A stretch of DNA of 64,000 bases from Schlesneria paludicola DSM 18645 (GTDB taxonomy: Bacteria; Planctomycetota; Planctomycetia; Planctomycetales; Planctomycetaceae): assembly GCF_000255655.1 (NCBI RefSeq), contig NZ_JH636435.1, forward strand, positions 1,545,770 to 1,609,769. Reading direction: 5' to 3'. This document shows positions 19,102 through 29,644 of this stretch, in pieces. Under the pieces are notes generated by a model. It was not told where the DNA came from. It searched no databases and saw nothing but the letters and a program-made list of their open reading frames with translations. Positions within the stretch are counted from its first letter, which is position 1. Each line of letters starts with the position of its first letter. Position numbers and translations under genes: made by a program.

Positions 19102-20574
19102 CTACGCCAGGACCTCGTGAATCACTCGGCCGGCCACATCGGTCAAGCGGAAATCACGACCTTGAAAGCGGTACGTGAATCGTTCGTGATCCAGTCCCAT
19201 CAGGTGCAGAATCGTGGCTTGAAAGTCATAGATATCGGTGGGCTGCTCGATCGCTTGAAAACCAAGCTCGTCTGTCGCTCCCATCGTCATGCCAGCCTTA
19301 ATTCCCGCCCCAGCCATCCAGAATGTCCCGGCAAACGGATGATGATCGCGTCCAAGATAGATCGAGCCGTCACGTTCTTCGTCGATCGGCGTCCGCCCGA
19401 ACTCCGACGCCCAGACGACAAGCGTATCGTCCAAAAGACCGCGCTGTTTCAAGTCGCGCAGCAGTGCGGCGATCGCACGATCGACCGACCGACACTGTCT
19501 GGGTAACGCCTGCATCAAATCGCGAGCTTGCGTATCGCCGTGATGATCCCAATCGAGATCAACAAGCTGCACGATGCGCACCCCTTGTTCGACCAAACGT
19601 CTCGCCAGCAGGCAGTTGTTCGCGAACGATTGCTTGCCAGGCTCGGCCCCATACATCGTTTGAATGTGTTGCGGCTCATTCGAGAAATCCACCAGTTCCG
19701 GCGCCGACGTCTGCATTCGGCACGCCATCTCGAATGCCGCAATGCGCGTGCTGATCTCGGGATCACCCACGAGATCGCGACGCAGGGCATTCAGGTTATT
19801 AATCGTCTCCACTGTCCGTCGTCGCACCTCGGGCGTCACGCCTTGGGGATTCGACAAGAATAAGACCGGATCTCCCTGGCAACAGAACGGGACACCTTGA
19901 TGAACGGACGGCAAAAACCCTGAACTCATCATGCCCGGACCACCACGCGGCAACAGGTTTGAGAGCAGAACGATAAACGCCGGCAAGTTGTCGTTTTCGC
20001 GTCCCAATCCATAGCTGAGCCATGCCCCCAAACTGGGACGACCTTCGAGCGGCGAACCGGTCATCAAATTGAGCTGCGCAAAAGGATGATCGAAAACTTG
20101 GCCATCAAATCGCATTCCTTTCAGGAACGCGACATCATCGACAACGCCGGAAAAATGCGGCAACAATTCCGAGACCAATGCCCCTGACTGGCCATGCTGC
20201 TGAAATTTGTAGGGAGAACCGAGCAGCTTGGAAGGTCGCGACTTGTTCCGCGAGCGGATCTGTGAAAACCGCACATCGCCCAGCGACTCGCGATCGGCGG
20301 TTTTGCCATTCATTTTGCGGAGCATCGGCTTGTCGTCAAACAAATCAAGCTGCGACGGCGCACCCGCCATGAACAGGAAAATGATCCGTTTGGCGCGCGG
20401 AGCAAAATGAGGGAATCCCACGAGACGATCGGGCGCTGTGGGCGGCGAGACGTCGACGCGCGCGTCGGACGCAAACAGCGACGCCAGCGCGAACCCGCCC
20501 ATCCCCGCGCCACTTCCCGCAAGAAACACACGTCGACGGATGAGATCTGAATGAGCGAGCGCCGGGTGATCCAT
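19102..20574 (-). CDS. DUF1501 (sulfatase-fold) protein with Tat signal
   Basis: The start at 20574 follows AAGGAG by nine bases, that site lying inside the end of the upstream gene. The N-terminus RRRVFLAGSGAGMGGFALAS is a Tat-type export signal. The body is a DUF1501 domain (alkaline-phosphatase/sulfatase superfamily fold): IIFLFMAGAPSQLDLFD, GVPFCCQGDPV, DLDWDHHGDTQARD and VVWASEFGRTP, HHPFAGTFWMAGAGIKAG. It is the second gene of a two-gene operon with a DUF1549/DUF1553 protein five bases upstream, a pairing found in very many copies in planctomycetes. The biochemical role of the pair is not established; polysaccharide processing is often suggested. Confidence 0.93.
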   Translation of the reverse strand: MDHPALAHSDLIRRRVFLAGSGAGMGGFALASLFASDARVDVSPPTAPDRLVGFPHFAPRAKRIIFLFMAGAPSQLDLFDDKPMLRKMNGKTADRESLGDVRFSQIRSRNKSRPSKLLGSPYKFQQHGQSGALVSELLPHFSGVVDDVAFLKGMRFDGQVFDHPFAQLNLMTGSPLEGRPSLGAWLSYGLGRENDNLPAFIVLLSNLLPRGGPGMMSSGFLPSVHQGVPFCCQGDPVLFLSNPQGVTPEVRRRTVETINNLNALRRDLVGDPEISTRIAAFEMACRMQTSAPELVDFSNEPQHIQTMYGAEPGKQSFANNCLLARRLVEQGVRIVQLVDLDWDHHGDTQARDLMQALPRQCRSVDRAIAALLRDLKQRGLLDDTLVVWASEFGRTPIDEERDGSIYLGRDHHPFAGTFWMAGAGIKAGMTMGATDELGFQAIEQPTDIYDFQATILHLMGLDHERFTYRFQGRDFRLTDVAGRVIHEVLA

Positions 20575-20579
20575 CGCAG

Positions 20580-23036
20580 CTACTCCTTCGTGATCGTCTC
20601 GTCCAGGTTCAACAACACGCTCGCAACCGTTGCGTACGCGGCCCACTTGGAAACACTCAGGTGCGACGATTGCGAAATCGCTTCATCCCCGACCATCTGA
20701 CGCGCCGCGTCGCCATCGTCGGTCAGGCGACTCAGTTCCTCTTGAAGCAGTTGCGTTAACTGAGAAATCTCGGAACCGCTCGGCGTTCTGGCCACGCACA
20801 GCCGAAAGCCAGCGGACAGTGCCGATTCGATGGAACCGTCACCCTCTTCGAGCATACGTTTGCCCAGATGCACCGCGGCTTCAAAAAAGACGGGGTCGTT
20901 CAACGACACCAGCGCCTGAAGAGGGGTGATGCTGTTTCCGCGACGAGCACAAGTACCAGTTCGATTGGGTGCATCGAAGATCGCGAAACTCGGATAAAGG
21001 GCAGTTCGTTTCCAATGGGTGTACACTCCCCTGCGAAATCGGTTTTCGTCCGGGTTGACATTCCACTGGAACGCGGCGAATTCCAGCTTTTCCGATGTCC
21101 CGTGCGGTTGCCAGGGAAACACACTGGGGCCTCCCAGTTGCAAAGACAGCAGACCGGACGCCGACAAGGCAATATCACGAATTAATTCGGCATCCACGCG
21201 CAATCGCGGGCCGCGTGAACACAATCGGTTCAGGGGATCGCGTTCGCGAATCTCGAGCGAGACTTGTGGCGATTGCTGATACGTCGCCGAAACCACAATA
21301 GACCGCAGCAGTCGTTTCTGGCTGAGTCCGCCACGCCGAAACTCGACGGCGAGCCAGTCAAGAAGTTCGGGATGTGACGGGGCTTCACCCCGCGTGCCAA
21401 AATCATCGCTGGTCCGCACCAGCCCATTGCCAAACAGTGATTCCCAAACACGATTGACGGCCACGCGTGTCGTCAATGGGTTGTCTTCGTCGATCAGCCA
21501 GCAGGCCAATCCGATCCGATCGTCGTCATCACCTTTAGCTGGCTGCAGGAACGTGGGCACCCCTGGTTGAACTTGCTCGCCATCCACGACGGCCGATCCA
21601 CGTACTTTGACGAATGTCGCATTGGGACGAGCGCGATCCGACATTACGAGTGTAGTGGCCTCCATTTCGCTGAAAGGAGACATCGCCGCGACGGTCGTTC
21701 CTTCGTACTTCACCCCCTCGACTTCATCCGCTCCACGATTGAAGATCGCGTACAGACGATAGAAATCCTTTTGCGTGAGCGGATCGAACTTGTGATCGTG
21801 GCACTGTGCACAACTGAACGTCAGCCCCAGCCAGGCCGTTCCCAGCGTATTCACGCGGTCGACCAGCATGTCGAATCGATTGGTGATGATGTCGGGTGCG
21901 ACGGCCGAGCACCGCATGAATCCTGTCGCCACCTGTTGCTGAATGGTGCCATCGGGAATCAAATCACCCGCGACCTGCTCGAACGTAAACTGATCGAATG
22001 GCAAATCGCGATTGAGTGCGTCGATCACCCAGTCGCGATACAACCAGATGGTGCGCACGGCATCGAATTCGAATCCATTCGTATCAGCATAGCGTGCCAG
22101 ATCGAGCCATCTGATCGCCCACTTTTCGCCGAAATGCGGCGAGGCCAGCAATCGATCGACCAACCGTTCCGTCGCATCAGGGGCGGAATCGACCAGAAAG
22201 CCGTCGACATCTTCGAGAGCGGGAGGCAGACCGATCAGGTCTAGCGACAACCGGCGAATCAGCGTGATTCGATCGGCAGGTGCGGCATGCGGAATCTCGT
22301 CGGCTTCCAGCCGCTGCAGGATGAATGTGTCGACTGCGACGTTCGGCCAATCCCGTTCTTGAATCAGAGCAGGGCGGGGTGCTTGAGGCTTTACAAACGC
22401 CCAATGCGAATCCTCGGACCAGGATGCGCCCGACGCAATCCAGCTCCTCAGCAGCGACGTTTCCTCGAATGTCAGCGGCGGAGCGCCACGTGGCATGCGT
22501 TCATCGGGCTCCAACGCCGTCACGCGTGCGAGCAGCGCCGAGTCCTCAAGATGTCCCGCAATTACCGGGATCGCCCCGGACTCGACAGGCTTAAATACGG
22601 ATTCTCGTCGATCGAAGCGCAGCCCACCTTCTTGTTGTCCCGGTCCATGGCACCGATAACAATGCGCAACCAGGATCGGACGAATGTCATGCTTAAAACT
22701 CACCGAAGAATCGGCTTGATTGTCGCTCAGCGATATCTCTTTGACATCGGCGGACGGCGTTGCGGCATGTTCGGAATCGATACCTTCGCCCGACTGTCGC
22801 TCCGCTTGGGCACGGCGACGTGCTTCACAGATCTCGCACGCCGCAAGGGGTTCAGACTTGGTGAACACGACAGGAACGCTGATCGTGTTGTTGAGATTCG
22901 AAGCGAATGATTTCGGTCGATTCGCGACGGACGTCAATCCTCGGCAGTGGTCGAGCGTCAAGACAGTCGCCGCAGTGAGAACGACGAGCAATCGTCCCAC
23001 GGCCCAACCAAGCGGCAGATCTGCGCGATGCCACAT
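20580..23036 (-). CDS. PSCyt1-DUF1549-DUF1553 secreted cytochrome-type protein
   Basis: The order is: signal/anchor near the N-terminus ([13 protein letters not shown]), a variable linker, a planctomycete cytochrome c domain with CYRCHG, a DUF1549 region ([31 protein letters not shown] as a second CxxCH) and a C-terminal DUF1553 region ([41 protein letters not shown]). ATG at 23036 is the chosen start; an earlier in-frame ATG at 23102 adds a non-signal-like extension. It forms an operon with the DUF1501 gene. Haem attachment outside the membrane is expected. Confidence 0.92.
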   Translation of the reverse strand: MWHRADLPLGWAVGRLLVVLTAATVLTLDHCRGLTSVANRPKSFASNLNNTISVPVVFTKSEPLAACEICEARRRAQAERQSGEGIDSEHAATPSADVKEISLSDNQADSSVSFKHDIRPILVAHCYRCHGPGQQEGGLRFDRRESVFKPVESGAIPVIAGHLEDSALLARVTALEPDERMPRGAPPLTFEETSLLRSWIASGASWSEDSHWAFVKPQAPRPALIQERDWPNVAVDTFILQRLEADEIPHAAPADRITLIRRLSLDLIGLPPALEDVDGFLVDSAPDATERLVDRLLASPHFGEKWAIRWLDLARYADTNGFEFDAVRTIWLYRDWVIDALNRDLPFDQFTFEQVAGDLIPDGTIQQQVATGFMRCSAVAPDIITNRFDMLVDRVNTLGTAWLGLTFSCAQCHDHKFDPLTQKDFYRLYAIFNRGADEVEGVKYEGTTVAAMSPFSEMEATTLVMSDRARPNATFVKVRGSAVVDGEQVQPGVPTFLQPAKGDDDDRIGLACWLIDEDNPLTTRVAVNRVWESLFGNGLVRTSDDFGTRGEAPSHPELLDWLAVEFRRGGLSQKRLLRSIVVSATYQQSPQVSLEIRERDPLNRLCSRGPRLRVDAELIRDIALSASGLLSLQLGGPSVFPWQPHGTSEKLEFAAFQWNVNPDENRFRRGVYTHWKRTALYPSFAIFDAPNRTGTCARRGNSITPLQALVSLNDPVFFEAAVHLGKRMLEEGDGSIESALSAGFRLCVARTPSGSEISQLTQLLQEELSRLTDDGDAARQMVGDEAISQSSHLSVSKWAAYATVASVLLNLDETITKE

Positions 23037-23426
23037 GTCGCCGACTCCGCCCCGCGCAGGCGCATCCGCGCCGCGAAGGTCAATTTGCTGTGCAGAACGC
23101 ACAATTCAGACTTGAACACCCAACCATAGAAATGAGGTCCGCTGATTCTATCAACGCCTTTGCTCAATTTTCGAGCGCAAAGAGGCCCGAAACTGACAGA
23201 TCCGTACGCAAAGCGACACAGATTCTTACGAAAACATGAATTGGACGGTCTATGACGTTGACCAATTTACAGTTCTGAACGGGGGGCGCGCCCGAGCGAG
23301 GTCGCATCGAACGGCCTCCTCTTCCAATGACCTTCGGGCGATCAGCTTTCGAAAGAACGAGCTGAACTCCAAGGCGCAGTATGAAGTCCTCCAGAGATAC
23401 TCAGCCCTGGGGACTCAGTGTCACGA
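23037..23426. other. Intergenic region, 390 bp
   Basis: It lies between the MacB-like permease gene and the DUF1553 gene, both minus strand. No gene, tRNA or strong terminator is apparent. The start of the DUF1553 protein could lie up to 66 bases inside it. Confidence 0.45.
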
Positions 23427-24761
23427 CTACTCGTGCCGCAGCGCTTCGATCGGGTCCATCCGAGCGGCCTGCATGGCGGGATAGAGGCCGAAGACAACTC
23501 CCACCATGACGGAAATTGCGAACGCGAGCGGCACGGACCAGTTTACGATCGTCGGCTCCATGGTACGAATGACATCGGGCACCTGAGCCATCGCGTGCGG
23601 CAAGACTTTCTGCAGACACCAGCGCATCAAGTTGATCGAGGGCCCGCATGCCAGCCCGGCCAGAATTCCCGCCACGCCGCCCATGACGGACATCGTGATC
23701 GTTTCCCGCAGGAATTGTCGCGTGATGTCACCTTGCTTGGCGCCCAACGCCCGCCGAATGCCAATTTCCTTGGTACGTTCGGTCACGGTTGCCAACATGA
23801 TGTTCATGATGCCGATGCCGCCGACCAGCAGCGAAATCACCGCGATGATCCCCAGAAACAGCATGAACATCAGCCGCATCGCCCGGGCCCGCTCCAAGAG
23901 CTCCAGCGGGACCGTAATGGCGAAGTCCCCGTTCGGATGATGCGGCAGCAAAGTCTCACGAATGATGTCGGCGGTCTCGACCACATGTGCGACATCGACC
24001 GCTTGAAGCGTGATCTGGCTGAGCTGCACTCGTTCCCCTTCAAACGAACCGCTGCGGCGCGTCACAACGAGATCGCCGACCCGTAACCAGAGTGTCTGAA
24101 GCGGGACGTAAATGTCACGGGAATAGTCCTGCGCTTCGAGCGATCCGCCGATTCCCGCAGACGGTGCGCGAGGCTTCAGCAGCCCCACGATTCGGTAGTA
24201 GTCCTTCTCGACCTTGATCGCCCGGTCCATCGGATCTTCATACGGAAACAATTTTTCCGCGGTTTCCGCCGACAAGACACACACATTCACACGTTCGTCG
24301 CAGTCCCCCTGGGTCAGAAAACGACCACGGTCGATTTCCAGTCTGGTGATCTCGGCATATTCGGGAATACAGCCGACCATTCGGCCGTCGACAAGCCGAT
24401 CGAGATACCGAAACTCACGACGCACCTCGCGAATCGGTACGGATCGCTTCACGGTCGGCAGAGTTGCCATGATCCGTTCGAGATCGTCACGAGTGATGCC
24501 ATACGGAAAGATTCCTCGCTTTCCCGAGTTCAGTTCAGCGGGGGGCTTGAGCGAACGGACGATGACATTGTCGGCCCCCAGGCCCTCGATCTGTTTCTGA
24601 ACGGCCTGGCCAATTCCTTCTCCAATCGCCAGTAGCCAGATCACGCTGGCCACACCGATACCCACCCCCAAAATGGTCAGGAGGGATCGAAGCGGGTGAA
24701 GGAAAAGTCCCTTCACGCTGCTCCACGAAAAGCCAATCAGCCCGAAGAGATTTGCGTTCAC
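23427..24761 (-). CDS. MacB-like ABC transporter permease
   Basis: It has four predicted membrane segments: one near the N-terminus (SLLTILGVGIGVASVIWLLA), a large periplasmic MacB core, then three close to the C-terminus (LMFMLFLGIIAVISLLVGGI onward). The conserved TERTKEIGIRRALGAKQGDI and the closing MDPIEALRHE are family hallmarks. GTG at 24761 starts one base after the stop of the adaptor gene and has GAGG eight bases upstream, so the two are translationally coupled. The length of about 444 aa fits a FtsX/MacB permease lacking the fused ATPase. No ATP-binding subunit gene is adjacent. Confidence 0.9.
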   Translation of the reverse strand: MNANLFGLIGFSWSSVKGLFLHPLRSLLTILGVGIGVASVIWLLAIGEGIGQAVQKQIEGLGADNVIVRSLKPPAELNSGKRGIFPYGITRDDLERIMATLPTVKRSVPIREVRREFRYLDRLVDGRMVGCIPEYAEITRLEIDRGRFLTQGDCDERVNVCVLSAETAEKLFPYEDPMDRAIKVEKDYYRIVGLLKPRAPSAGIGGSLEAQDYSRDIYVPLQTLWLRVGDLVVTRRSGSFEGERVQLSQITLQAVDVAHVVETADIIRETLLPHHPNGDFAITVPLELLERARAMRLMFMLFLGIIAVISLLVGGIGIMNIMLATVTERTKEIGIRRALGAKQGDITRQFLRETITMSVMGGVAGILAGLACGPSINLMRWCLQKVLPHAMAQVPDVIRTMEPTIVNWSVPLAFAISVMVGVVFGLYPAMQAARMDPIEALRHE

Positions 24762-24762
24762 G

Positions 24763-26295
24763 TCACGCGCCTCGACCTGGCGACTCGCCTGCAACGGGCG
24801 TGGCGGGCGTCTTGGTCGTTGCGGGTGTCTTGCCTTTCGCGTCGTCCGCGGGTTTTGCACCGTTGGGATCAACTTCCACATCCTTCAATCCGACGCGCGC
24901 CAGATGAGGACGTGGATTCATCACAACTTCGTCGTCCCGACCAAGTCCTTCTTTCACAATGATGAACTTCTCGTTCGAGGAACCGATCGACAGTTCGCGA
25001 AGCGACAACTTTCCATCCTGTTCACGGACGATGGAATAGTGTTTTCCCGTCCGCTCGACCACAGACTGCACCGGCACCTGCAACACATCTTGCTGCGTCT
25101 CGACTCGGATCGCCACCTGAGATGTCATGCCGGGCTTCAGTGTCGCTGGCGGATCGGTGATCGTAATGATCGCGTCGTATTCTTTGGTATTTGGGTTGTA
25201 CCACATCTCGTCCGAGGCATAGGCGCTGACCGTCTTGACGATGCCCTTGAGCTCCGAGCCGCGCATCGCCTCGACCCGAATGATCGCCTCCATTCCCGGT
25301 TTCACCCGGTCAACACGTGCTTCACCGATCTTGGCCTTCACTTGCATCTGGCCGATATCCGGCAGCTTGACCAGGACCTGCCGTTCTCGGACGCGGTTCC
25401 CCTTACGCACAAAGTATTCGTCGCCGCGCCACCGATCCTGATTGTTGTAGACAACCTGGCCGGTCGTCGTGGCCTTAATCACGCATTTTTCGAGCTGTTC
25501 TTCGAGCTTGGCCAGCTTGGCGAGTTCGATTTCGTACTTGGCTTTTTCGGCGAATTCAGCAGCCTCGTTCGTCTTGATGTCCGATTCGTGTTTAATCAAC
25601 GTCTTGGGCTTGGTGTACTCCCGCAGCACCATCAACTTCGTCGTGGCCGCATCGCGATCTTTGTCGTACCGCTTGACAGAGAAAAGCTCCCCTTCAAGCT
25701 GTGAATCGGTGATGAAGCCCCGCGCTCGCATCTTTCGTCCGTATTCGTACGTCGCCTTGGCTCGACGAGACTGTTCCTCGGCAACAAACAGTTCACTCTG
25801 CAGCTTCTGCTCGTCCTGAACGAAGGTCCCCTTTTCGTACTCTTCACGTGCTTGACGTGCGGCAGCCAATTCATTTTTGGCTTTGCTGTAGGCGGCTTCG
25901 ACGGTATTCACCGTGATCCGCTGGGCGTTCAAGTCCTTCTTGATCGTGGAGTCGTCCAATGAAATCACGACATCGCCGGGATTGACGAGTGTACCTTCTG
26001 CAACGAGTTCAAGGATTCTGACACCTTCGGACGACGAAACTTCGCAGCGCAGTTCCGTATTCGACGAACTCTCGACATCGCCACGCTCGACAATGTCATT
26101 CACAAATTCGCCAAAGATCGGCCGACGCGTGATCGCCTGCACGGCCCCCTCGCCGCGGAACGAGTAGACCGCGCCGCCACCTGCCGCAAGGCAGACGCCA
26201 AGAACCCCTAAAATGACCAGAATTCGCCGGCGCGCGCCGCCTTTGCGGGCATGCGTTGTGGGTGGTGTCGAGTCACTTTTCATGGACGTGATCAT
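24763..26295 (-). CDS. MacA/HlyD-type periplasmic adaptor protein
   Basis: An N-terminal membrane anchor (about residues 24-46) follows a short basic cytoplasmic tail. The middle is a long charged coiled-coil hairpin (about residues 125-255). The lipoyl-like and beta-barrel domains flank it (NPGDVVISLDDSTIKKDL, then KATTTGQVVYNNQD and VPVQSVVERTGKHYSIV). The C-terminal end is Pro/Ala/Lys-rich. It would link the downstream MacB-like permease to an outer-membrane channel. The TolC-like gene at 16251 is a candidate partner by proximity only. Confidence 0.9.
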   Translation of the reverse strand: MITSMKSDSTPPTTHARKGGARRRILVILGVLGVCLAAGGGAVYSFRGEGAVQAITRRPIFGEFVNDIVERGDVESSSNTELRCEVSSSEGVRILELVAEGTLVNPGDVVISLDDSTIKKDLNAQRITVNTVEAAYSKAKNELAAARQAREEYEKGTFVQDEQKLQSELFVAEEQSRRAKATYEYGRKMRARGFITDSQLEGELFSVKRYDKDRDAATTKLMVLREYTKPKTLIKHESDIKTNEAAEFAEKAKYEIELAKLAKLEEQLEKCVIKATTTGQVVYNNQDRWRGDEYFVRKGNRVRERQVLVKLPDIGQMQVKAKIGEARVDRVKPGMEAIIRVEAMRGSELKGIVKTVSAYASDEMWYNPNTKEYDAIITITDPPATLKPGMTSQVAIRVETQQDVLQVPVQSVVERTGKHYSIVREQDGKLSLRELSIGSSNEKFIIVKEGLGRDDEVVMNPRPHLARVGLKDVEVDPNGAKPADDAKGKTPATTKTPATPVAGESPGRGA

Positions 26296-26872
26296 CGCAA
26301 TTTGAGGAGAATGGCAGAAACGGACTCACGACGAATTGTCTGACTATATCGATTGGAGGCGATCCTCGCCACAAATTCTTCTCACCACGCGAGAAAGAAA
26401 AAACGTCTTTCGGTAACGGATATGCATAAAAAGGCAGTCAAGTAATTTCAAGAGGCGACCCGGATTCGCACCGCGGTCAATGTTCTTTCCCGCCTCGTTT
26501 CCTCGTTTCCAAGCTCCCGCTCCAGCTCACATCCATTCCTCGATCCCAAGCTCCCGCTTGGGAACGCCCCTTGAGATCTCGGTTTTCCTCGTTGCCTGAC
26601 TCCCGCTTGGCAACGCCTCTCGCAATTCTCTATTTCCGTCGATCAGAAAAGTGGCCGTCGGACCGACGCACACATTTCCGATCTGTAGGAAACGTTGCCA
26701 AGCGGTATCGCAACTCACAGACATCGCTTAAACAACACGCCTGAACATCGAACAGTTCGCGTGATATTCAGCACACCAGATACCAAGCAGGTTGATTCGT
26801 CAAAATCGGAATACGCCAGCCCAAACACCTTCGCCAGCGGTGTTCTCGACCGAATTCCGCTATGATTTCGCC
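26296..26872. other. Intergenic region with repeat units, 577 bp
   Basis: It separates the divergent adaptor gene and helicase gene. The middle holds three degenerate tandem copies of the CCAAGCTCCCGCTTGG hairpin repeat (listed separately). The remainder shows no credible gene. The helicase frame stays open upstream to 26792, but ATG at 26873 is the better start. Confidence 0.5.
26490..26630. repeat. Three tandem degenerate hairpin repeats
   Basis: Unit 1 (about 26493-26522) has CCTCGTTTCCAAGCTCCCGC but has lost the right arm. Unit 2 (26538-26568) is intact: CCCAAGCTCCCGCTTGGG. Unit 3 (26587-26630) reads TTGCCTGACTCCCGCTTGGCAA and ends in CGCCTCTCGCAATTC. That tail matches the one after the copy at 44505. 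Confidence 0.7.
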
Positions 26873-29455
26873 ATGAATGAACTACCCCCCGGACATATTG
26901 CCCGCGAAGATCTGGCACTGCGATATCTCGACTCGTTGCCTTACGTCCCGTACCCCGTCCAGGAAGAAGCACTTCTGGCGTGGTTCGAAACGACGCAAGG
27001 GGTGATGGTGTGCGCTCCCACGGGAACCGGCAAGACGTTGATCGCCGAAGCAGCGGCGTTTGAGGCGCTGCACACCGGCCAAACCATCTATTACACGACG
27101 CCCCTCATCGCATTGACCGATCAAAAGTTCAACGAGCTGCAAGACTCGGCTGAACGCTGGGGATTTCGCCGCGATCAGGTGGGACTCGTCACCGGCAATC
27201 GACGCGTCAACCCGAATGCCAACGTCCTGGTTGTCGTCGCCGAGATCCTGCTGAACCGTTTGCTGACGTCGCACTGGGCCGCGCAAGAAGAGGCGGAAGC
27301 GGCGCGCGTTCGTCAGGTCGCGGCCGACCATCTCAAATCGATGTCAGAACAAGACCATAAGGGTGGCCTGCACTCGTACAACGATCTGATCGGCTGGGAC
27401 GACGAAGTTGTCGAGGAACTAGCGGAAGCTGAAGCCGATCCGGCGCATGCCAAGACGCCGCTCGCGCTGGATTTCGATCGCGTCGCCGCCGTCGTGATGG
27501 ACGAATTCCATAACTTCTCCGATCCAGAACGCGGGATCGTCTGGGAATTTTCACTGGCCTTGTTGCCCAAACATATTCGCTTGCTGCTGCTGTCGGCCAC
27601 GATCGGTAATGCCGCGACGTTCCGGTCATGGTGCTACAAGACGCACGACCGGCTGCTAGAACTCGTCCAAAGTACCGACCGTCGCATCCCACTGCAGTTC
27701 CATTGGATCGGCGATCAGTACCTGACCGACCAGCTCGAAAACATGGCTGCCGGTGAGGAAGCCGATCGCAAGACGCCGGCCCTGGTCTTCTGTTTTAATC
27801 GCGACGAATGCTGGAATGTCGCCGAAGAACTGAAGGGCAAAGCGATGCTGGCCAGCGGTCAACAGAAAAAGCTGATCGCGGCAATCGAAAAATATGAATG
27901 GAATAAAGGGGTCGGCCCCAAGCTGAAACAACTGCTGATGCGCGGGGTAGGTGTCCACCACGCGGGACTGTTGCCGCGCTACAAGAAAATCGTTGAAGAG
28001 TTATTCCAAAAGAAGCTGCTGACGATTTGCGTCTGTACTGAAACACTGGCCGCCGGAATTAACCTGCCAGCTCGCTCGGTGGTCTTACCGTCCTTGATGA
28101 AGGGCAAACCGGGCGATCTGAAATTGATCGACCCCAGTTCTGCCCACCAGATCTTCGGCCGAGCCGGTCGACCACAGTTCGATACCGAAGGTCACGTCTT
28201 TGCCCTCGCGCATGAAGACGATGTCCGGATTCTGAACTGGCGAGAAAAGTACGATTCGATTCCGGAAGACACCAAAGACTTCGCCCTTCTGAAGGCCAAA
28301 AAGGCCTTGAAAAAGAAGATGCCCACGCGAAATCCCAATCGTCAGTATTGGACCGAACAGCAGTTCGAAAAACTGCGATTCGCCATGCCCGGCGATTTAA
28401 TGAGCCGCGGGCCATTGCCGTGGCGGCTGCTGGCGTACATGTTGCAACTGTCTCCCGAGGTCGATCGGCTGCGGCGATTGGTCCAAAAACGATTGATGGA
28501 CCCCAAGCAATTGGACGCAGGCGAACGGCACCTGGAAAAGATGCTGATGACGCTGCACGCCGGTGACTTTGTAAAGCTCACCCCCGAACCGCCGCCGCCG
28601 CCCGCCGTCATCAAGGCGGGTGAGGCCCCGCCGCCGCCTCAACCCGAGGATACCCCCAAGTCGACCTGGCTCTCGAAGCAGCTTCAAAAAGAGGTCGATA
28701 AAAAGCAGGAGCAAAAGACGGGCAAGAAGATCGATCGCGCGGCCGAAGAACGCGAAAAGAATCGCTATCGAGCCGTCCTGGCTGAGCCGACAGAACGACT
28801 GGAACAATTGTTTGCGTTCCGCAGCGTCAATCCGGTCTACGGGATGTTCCTGCTCGAACATTTGGGTCTGGCTGATTGGACCGAGCGAATGCTGATTTTC
28901 GAAAGCGTGCTCGAACTACCCCGAGCCCTCATTCGTCACGTCCGCGTTCCGCCCCCGTTCCGGCTACCGCCCGGTCCATTGGCCAAGGAAAGACTGGACA
29001 ACGAAATCGTCCAGCGCGGCTTGATCGCAGCATCCGATCTTTACCCCGAATTCGACCGCGATGTCCCGCCGGAAGAACGCAAGTACGCCCCAGCGCTCGT
29101 CGAAAAACTACGAATGTTGTTCGATTCAGAGTATCCCGATGTCAACGACGTCTCGGTGCAACCGATCATGGTTGCCACCGAACTCTTATTGAATTGGAAC
29201 GGCAACTTCTTCAACTTCGTGTCGAGCCGCGATCTGATCCGTCAGGAAGGCCTGATCTTCCGGCACCTGTTGAAGATGGTCTTGCTGCTCGACGAATTCC
29301 GTCAGATTGCACCGCTGGGCGTCGATCCGCTGGAATGGGAAGCCGACCTGCAAGAAACCGCCGACCGCTTGACCGAATGTTGTCGTAGCGTCGATCCAAG
29401 CTGGACAGATTCCATGCTGGCACAACAAGAGAGCGCAGATTTTGTGGAACGATGA
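26873..29455 (+). CDS. Ski2-like superfamily 2 helicase
   Basis: Its motifs are in order: Walker A APTGTGKT near residue 48, motif II DEFH near 208, motif III LLLSATIG, a motif IV-V block ICVCTETLAAGINLPARSVV and motif VI QIFGRAGRPQFD near 425. After the helicase core there is a Pro-rich linker (EPPPPPAV, APPPPQPED at about 572-590), a Lys/Glu-rich charged helix, and an about 200-residue C-terminal domain I do not recognise. It is probably an ATP-driven RNA or DNA helicase. No nuclease or other partner gene lies beside it. Confidence 0.88.
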   Translation: MNELPPGHIAREDLALRYLDSLPYVPYPVQEEALLAWFETTQGVMVCAPTGTGKTLIAEAAAFEALHTGQTIYYTTPLIALTDQKFNELQDSAERWGFRRDQVGLVTGNRRVNPNANVLVVVAEILLNRLLTSHWAAQEEAEAARVRQVAADHLKSMSEQDHKGGLHSYNDLIGWDDEVVEELAEAEADPAHAKTPLALDFDRVAAVVMDEFHNFSDPERGIVWEFSLALLPKHIRLLLLSATIGNAATFRSWCYKTHDRLLELVQSTDRRIPLQFHWIGDQYLTDQLENMAAGEEADRKTPALVFCFNRDECWNVAEELKGKAMLASGQQKKLIAAIEKYEWNKGVGPKLKQLLMRGVGVHHAGLLPRYKKIVEELFQKKLLTICVCTETLAAGINLPARSVVLPSLMKGKPGDLKLIDPSSAHQIFGRAGRPQFDTEGHVFALAHEDDVRILNWREKYDSIPEDTKDFALLKAKKALKKKMPTRNPNRQYWTEQQFEKLRFAMPGDLMSRGPLPWRLLAYMLQLSPEVDRLRRLVQKRLMDPKQLDAGERHLEKMLMTLHAGDFVKLTPEPPPPPAVIKAGEAPPPPQPEDTPKSTWLSKQLQKEVDKKQEQKTGKKIDRAAEEREKNRYRAVLAEPTERLEQLFAFRSVNPVYGMFLLEHLGLADWTERMLIFESVLELPRALIRHVRVPPPFRLPPGPLAKERLDNEIVQRGLIAASDLYPEFDRDVPPEERKYAPALVEKLRMLFDSEYPDVNDVSVQPIMVATELLLNWNGNFFNFVSSRDLIRQEGLIFRHLLKMVLLLDEFRQIAPLGVDPLEWEADLQETADRLTECCRSVDPSWTDSMLAQQESADFVER

Positions 29456-29475
29456 TCGACATTCCGAATAAAGTC

Positions 29476-29644
29476 TTGGCGAGCCGAGAAGCGTCACTCC
29501 CAGTTGAACTTATCACTGAGTGTGGGTGGTGACGGACGAGAATTCTCGTCATTTCGAAGTTCCCGCTTTGTTTAAAGAAGGGGGACGGGCTCCACCAGGT
29601 GCCTGTCCCCTTTCTTTAAACACGACTGGTTCTCAGCTCGCCAA
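29476..29644. mobile_element. MITE-like element with 15-bp terminal inverted repeats
   Basis: The left end TTGGCGAGCCGAGAA (29476-29490) is matched by TTCTCAGCTCGCCAA at the right end (29630-29644), inverted with one mismatch. Inside are a degenerate copy of the dispersed hairpin module (AATTCTCGTC..TTCCCGCTT) and a nested long hairpin (29570-29621). It encodes nothing. The left end is shared with the repeat at 18970, so it is a dispersed family. A transposase able to move it is not in the window. Confidence 0.65.
29570..29621. repeat. Nested long hairpin, GGGGACAGGCACC family
   Basis: A 21-bp left arm starting GTTTAAAGAAGGGGGACGGG pairs with a right arm ending CCCCTTTCTTTAAAC, with two mismatches and a ten-base loop TCCACCAGGT. 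The same arms and nearly the same loop recur at 41416-41479, and a decayed right arm lies at 52383. Confidence 0.8.
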
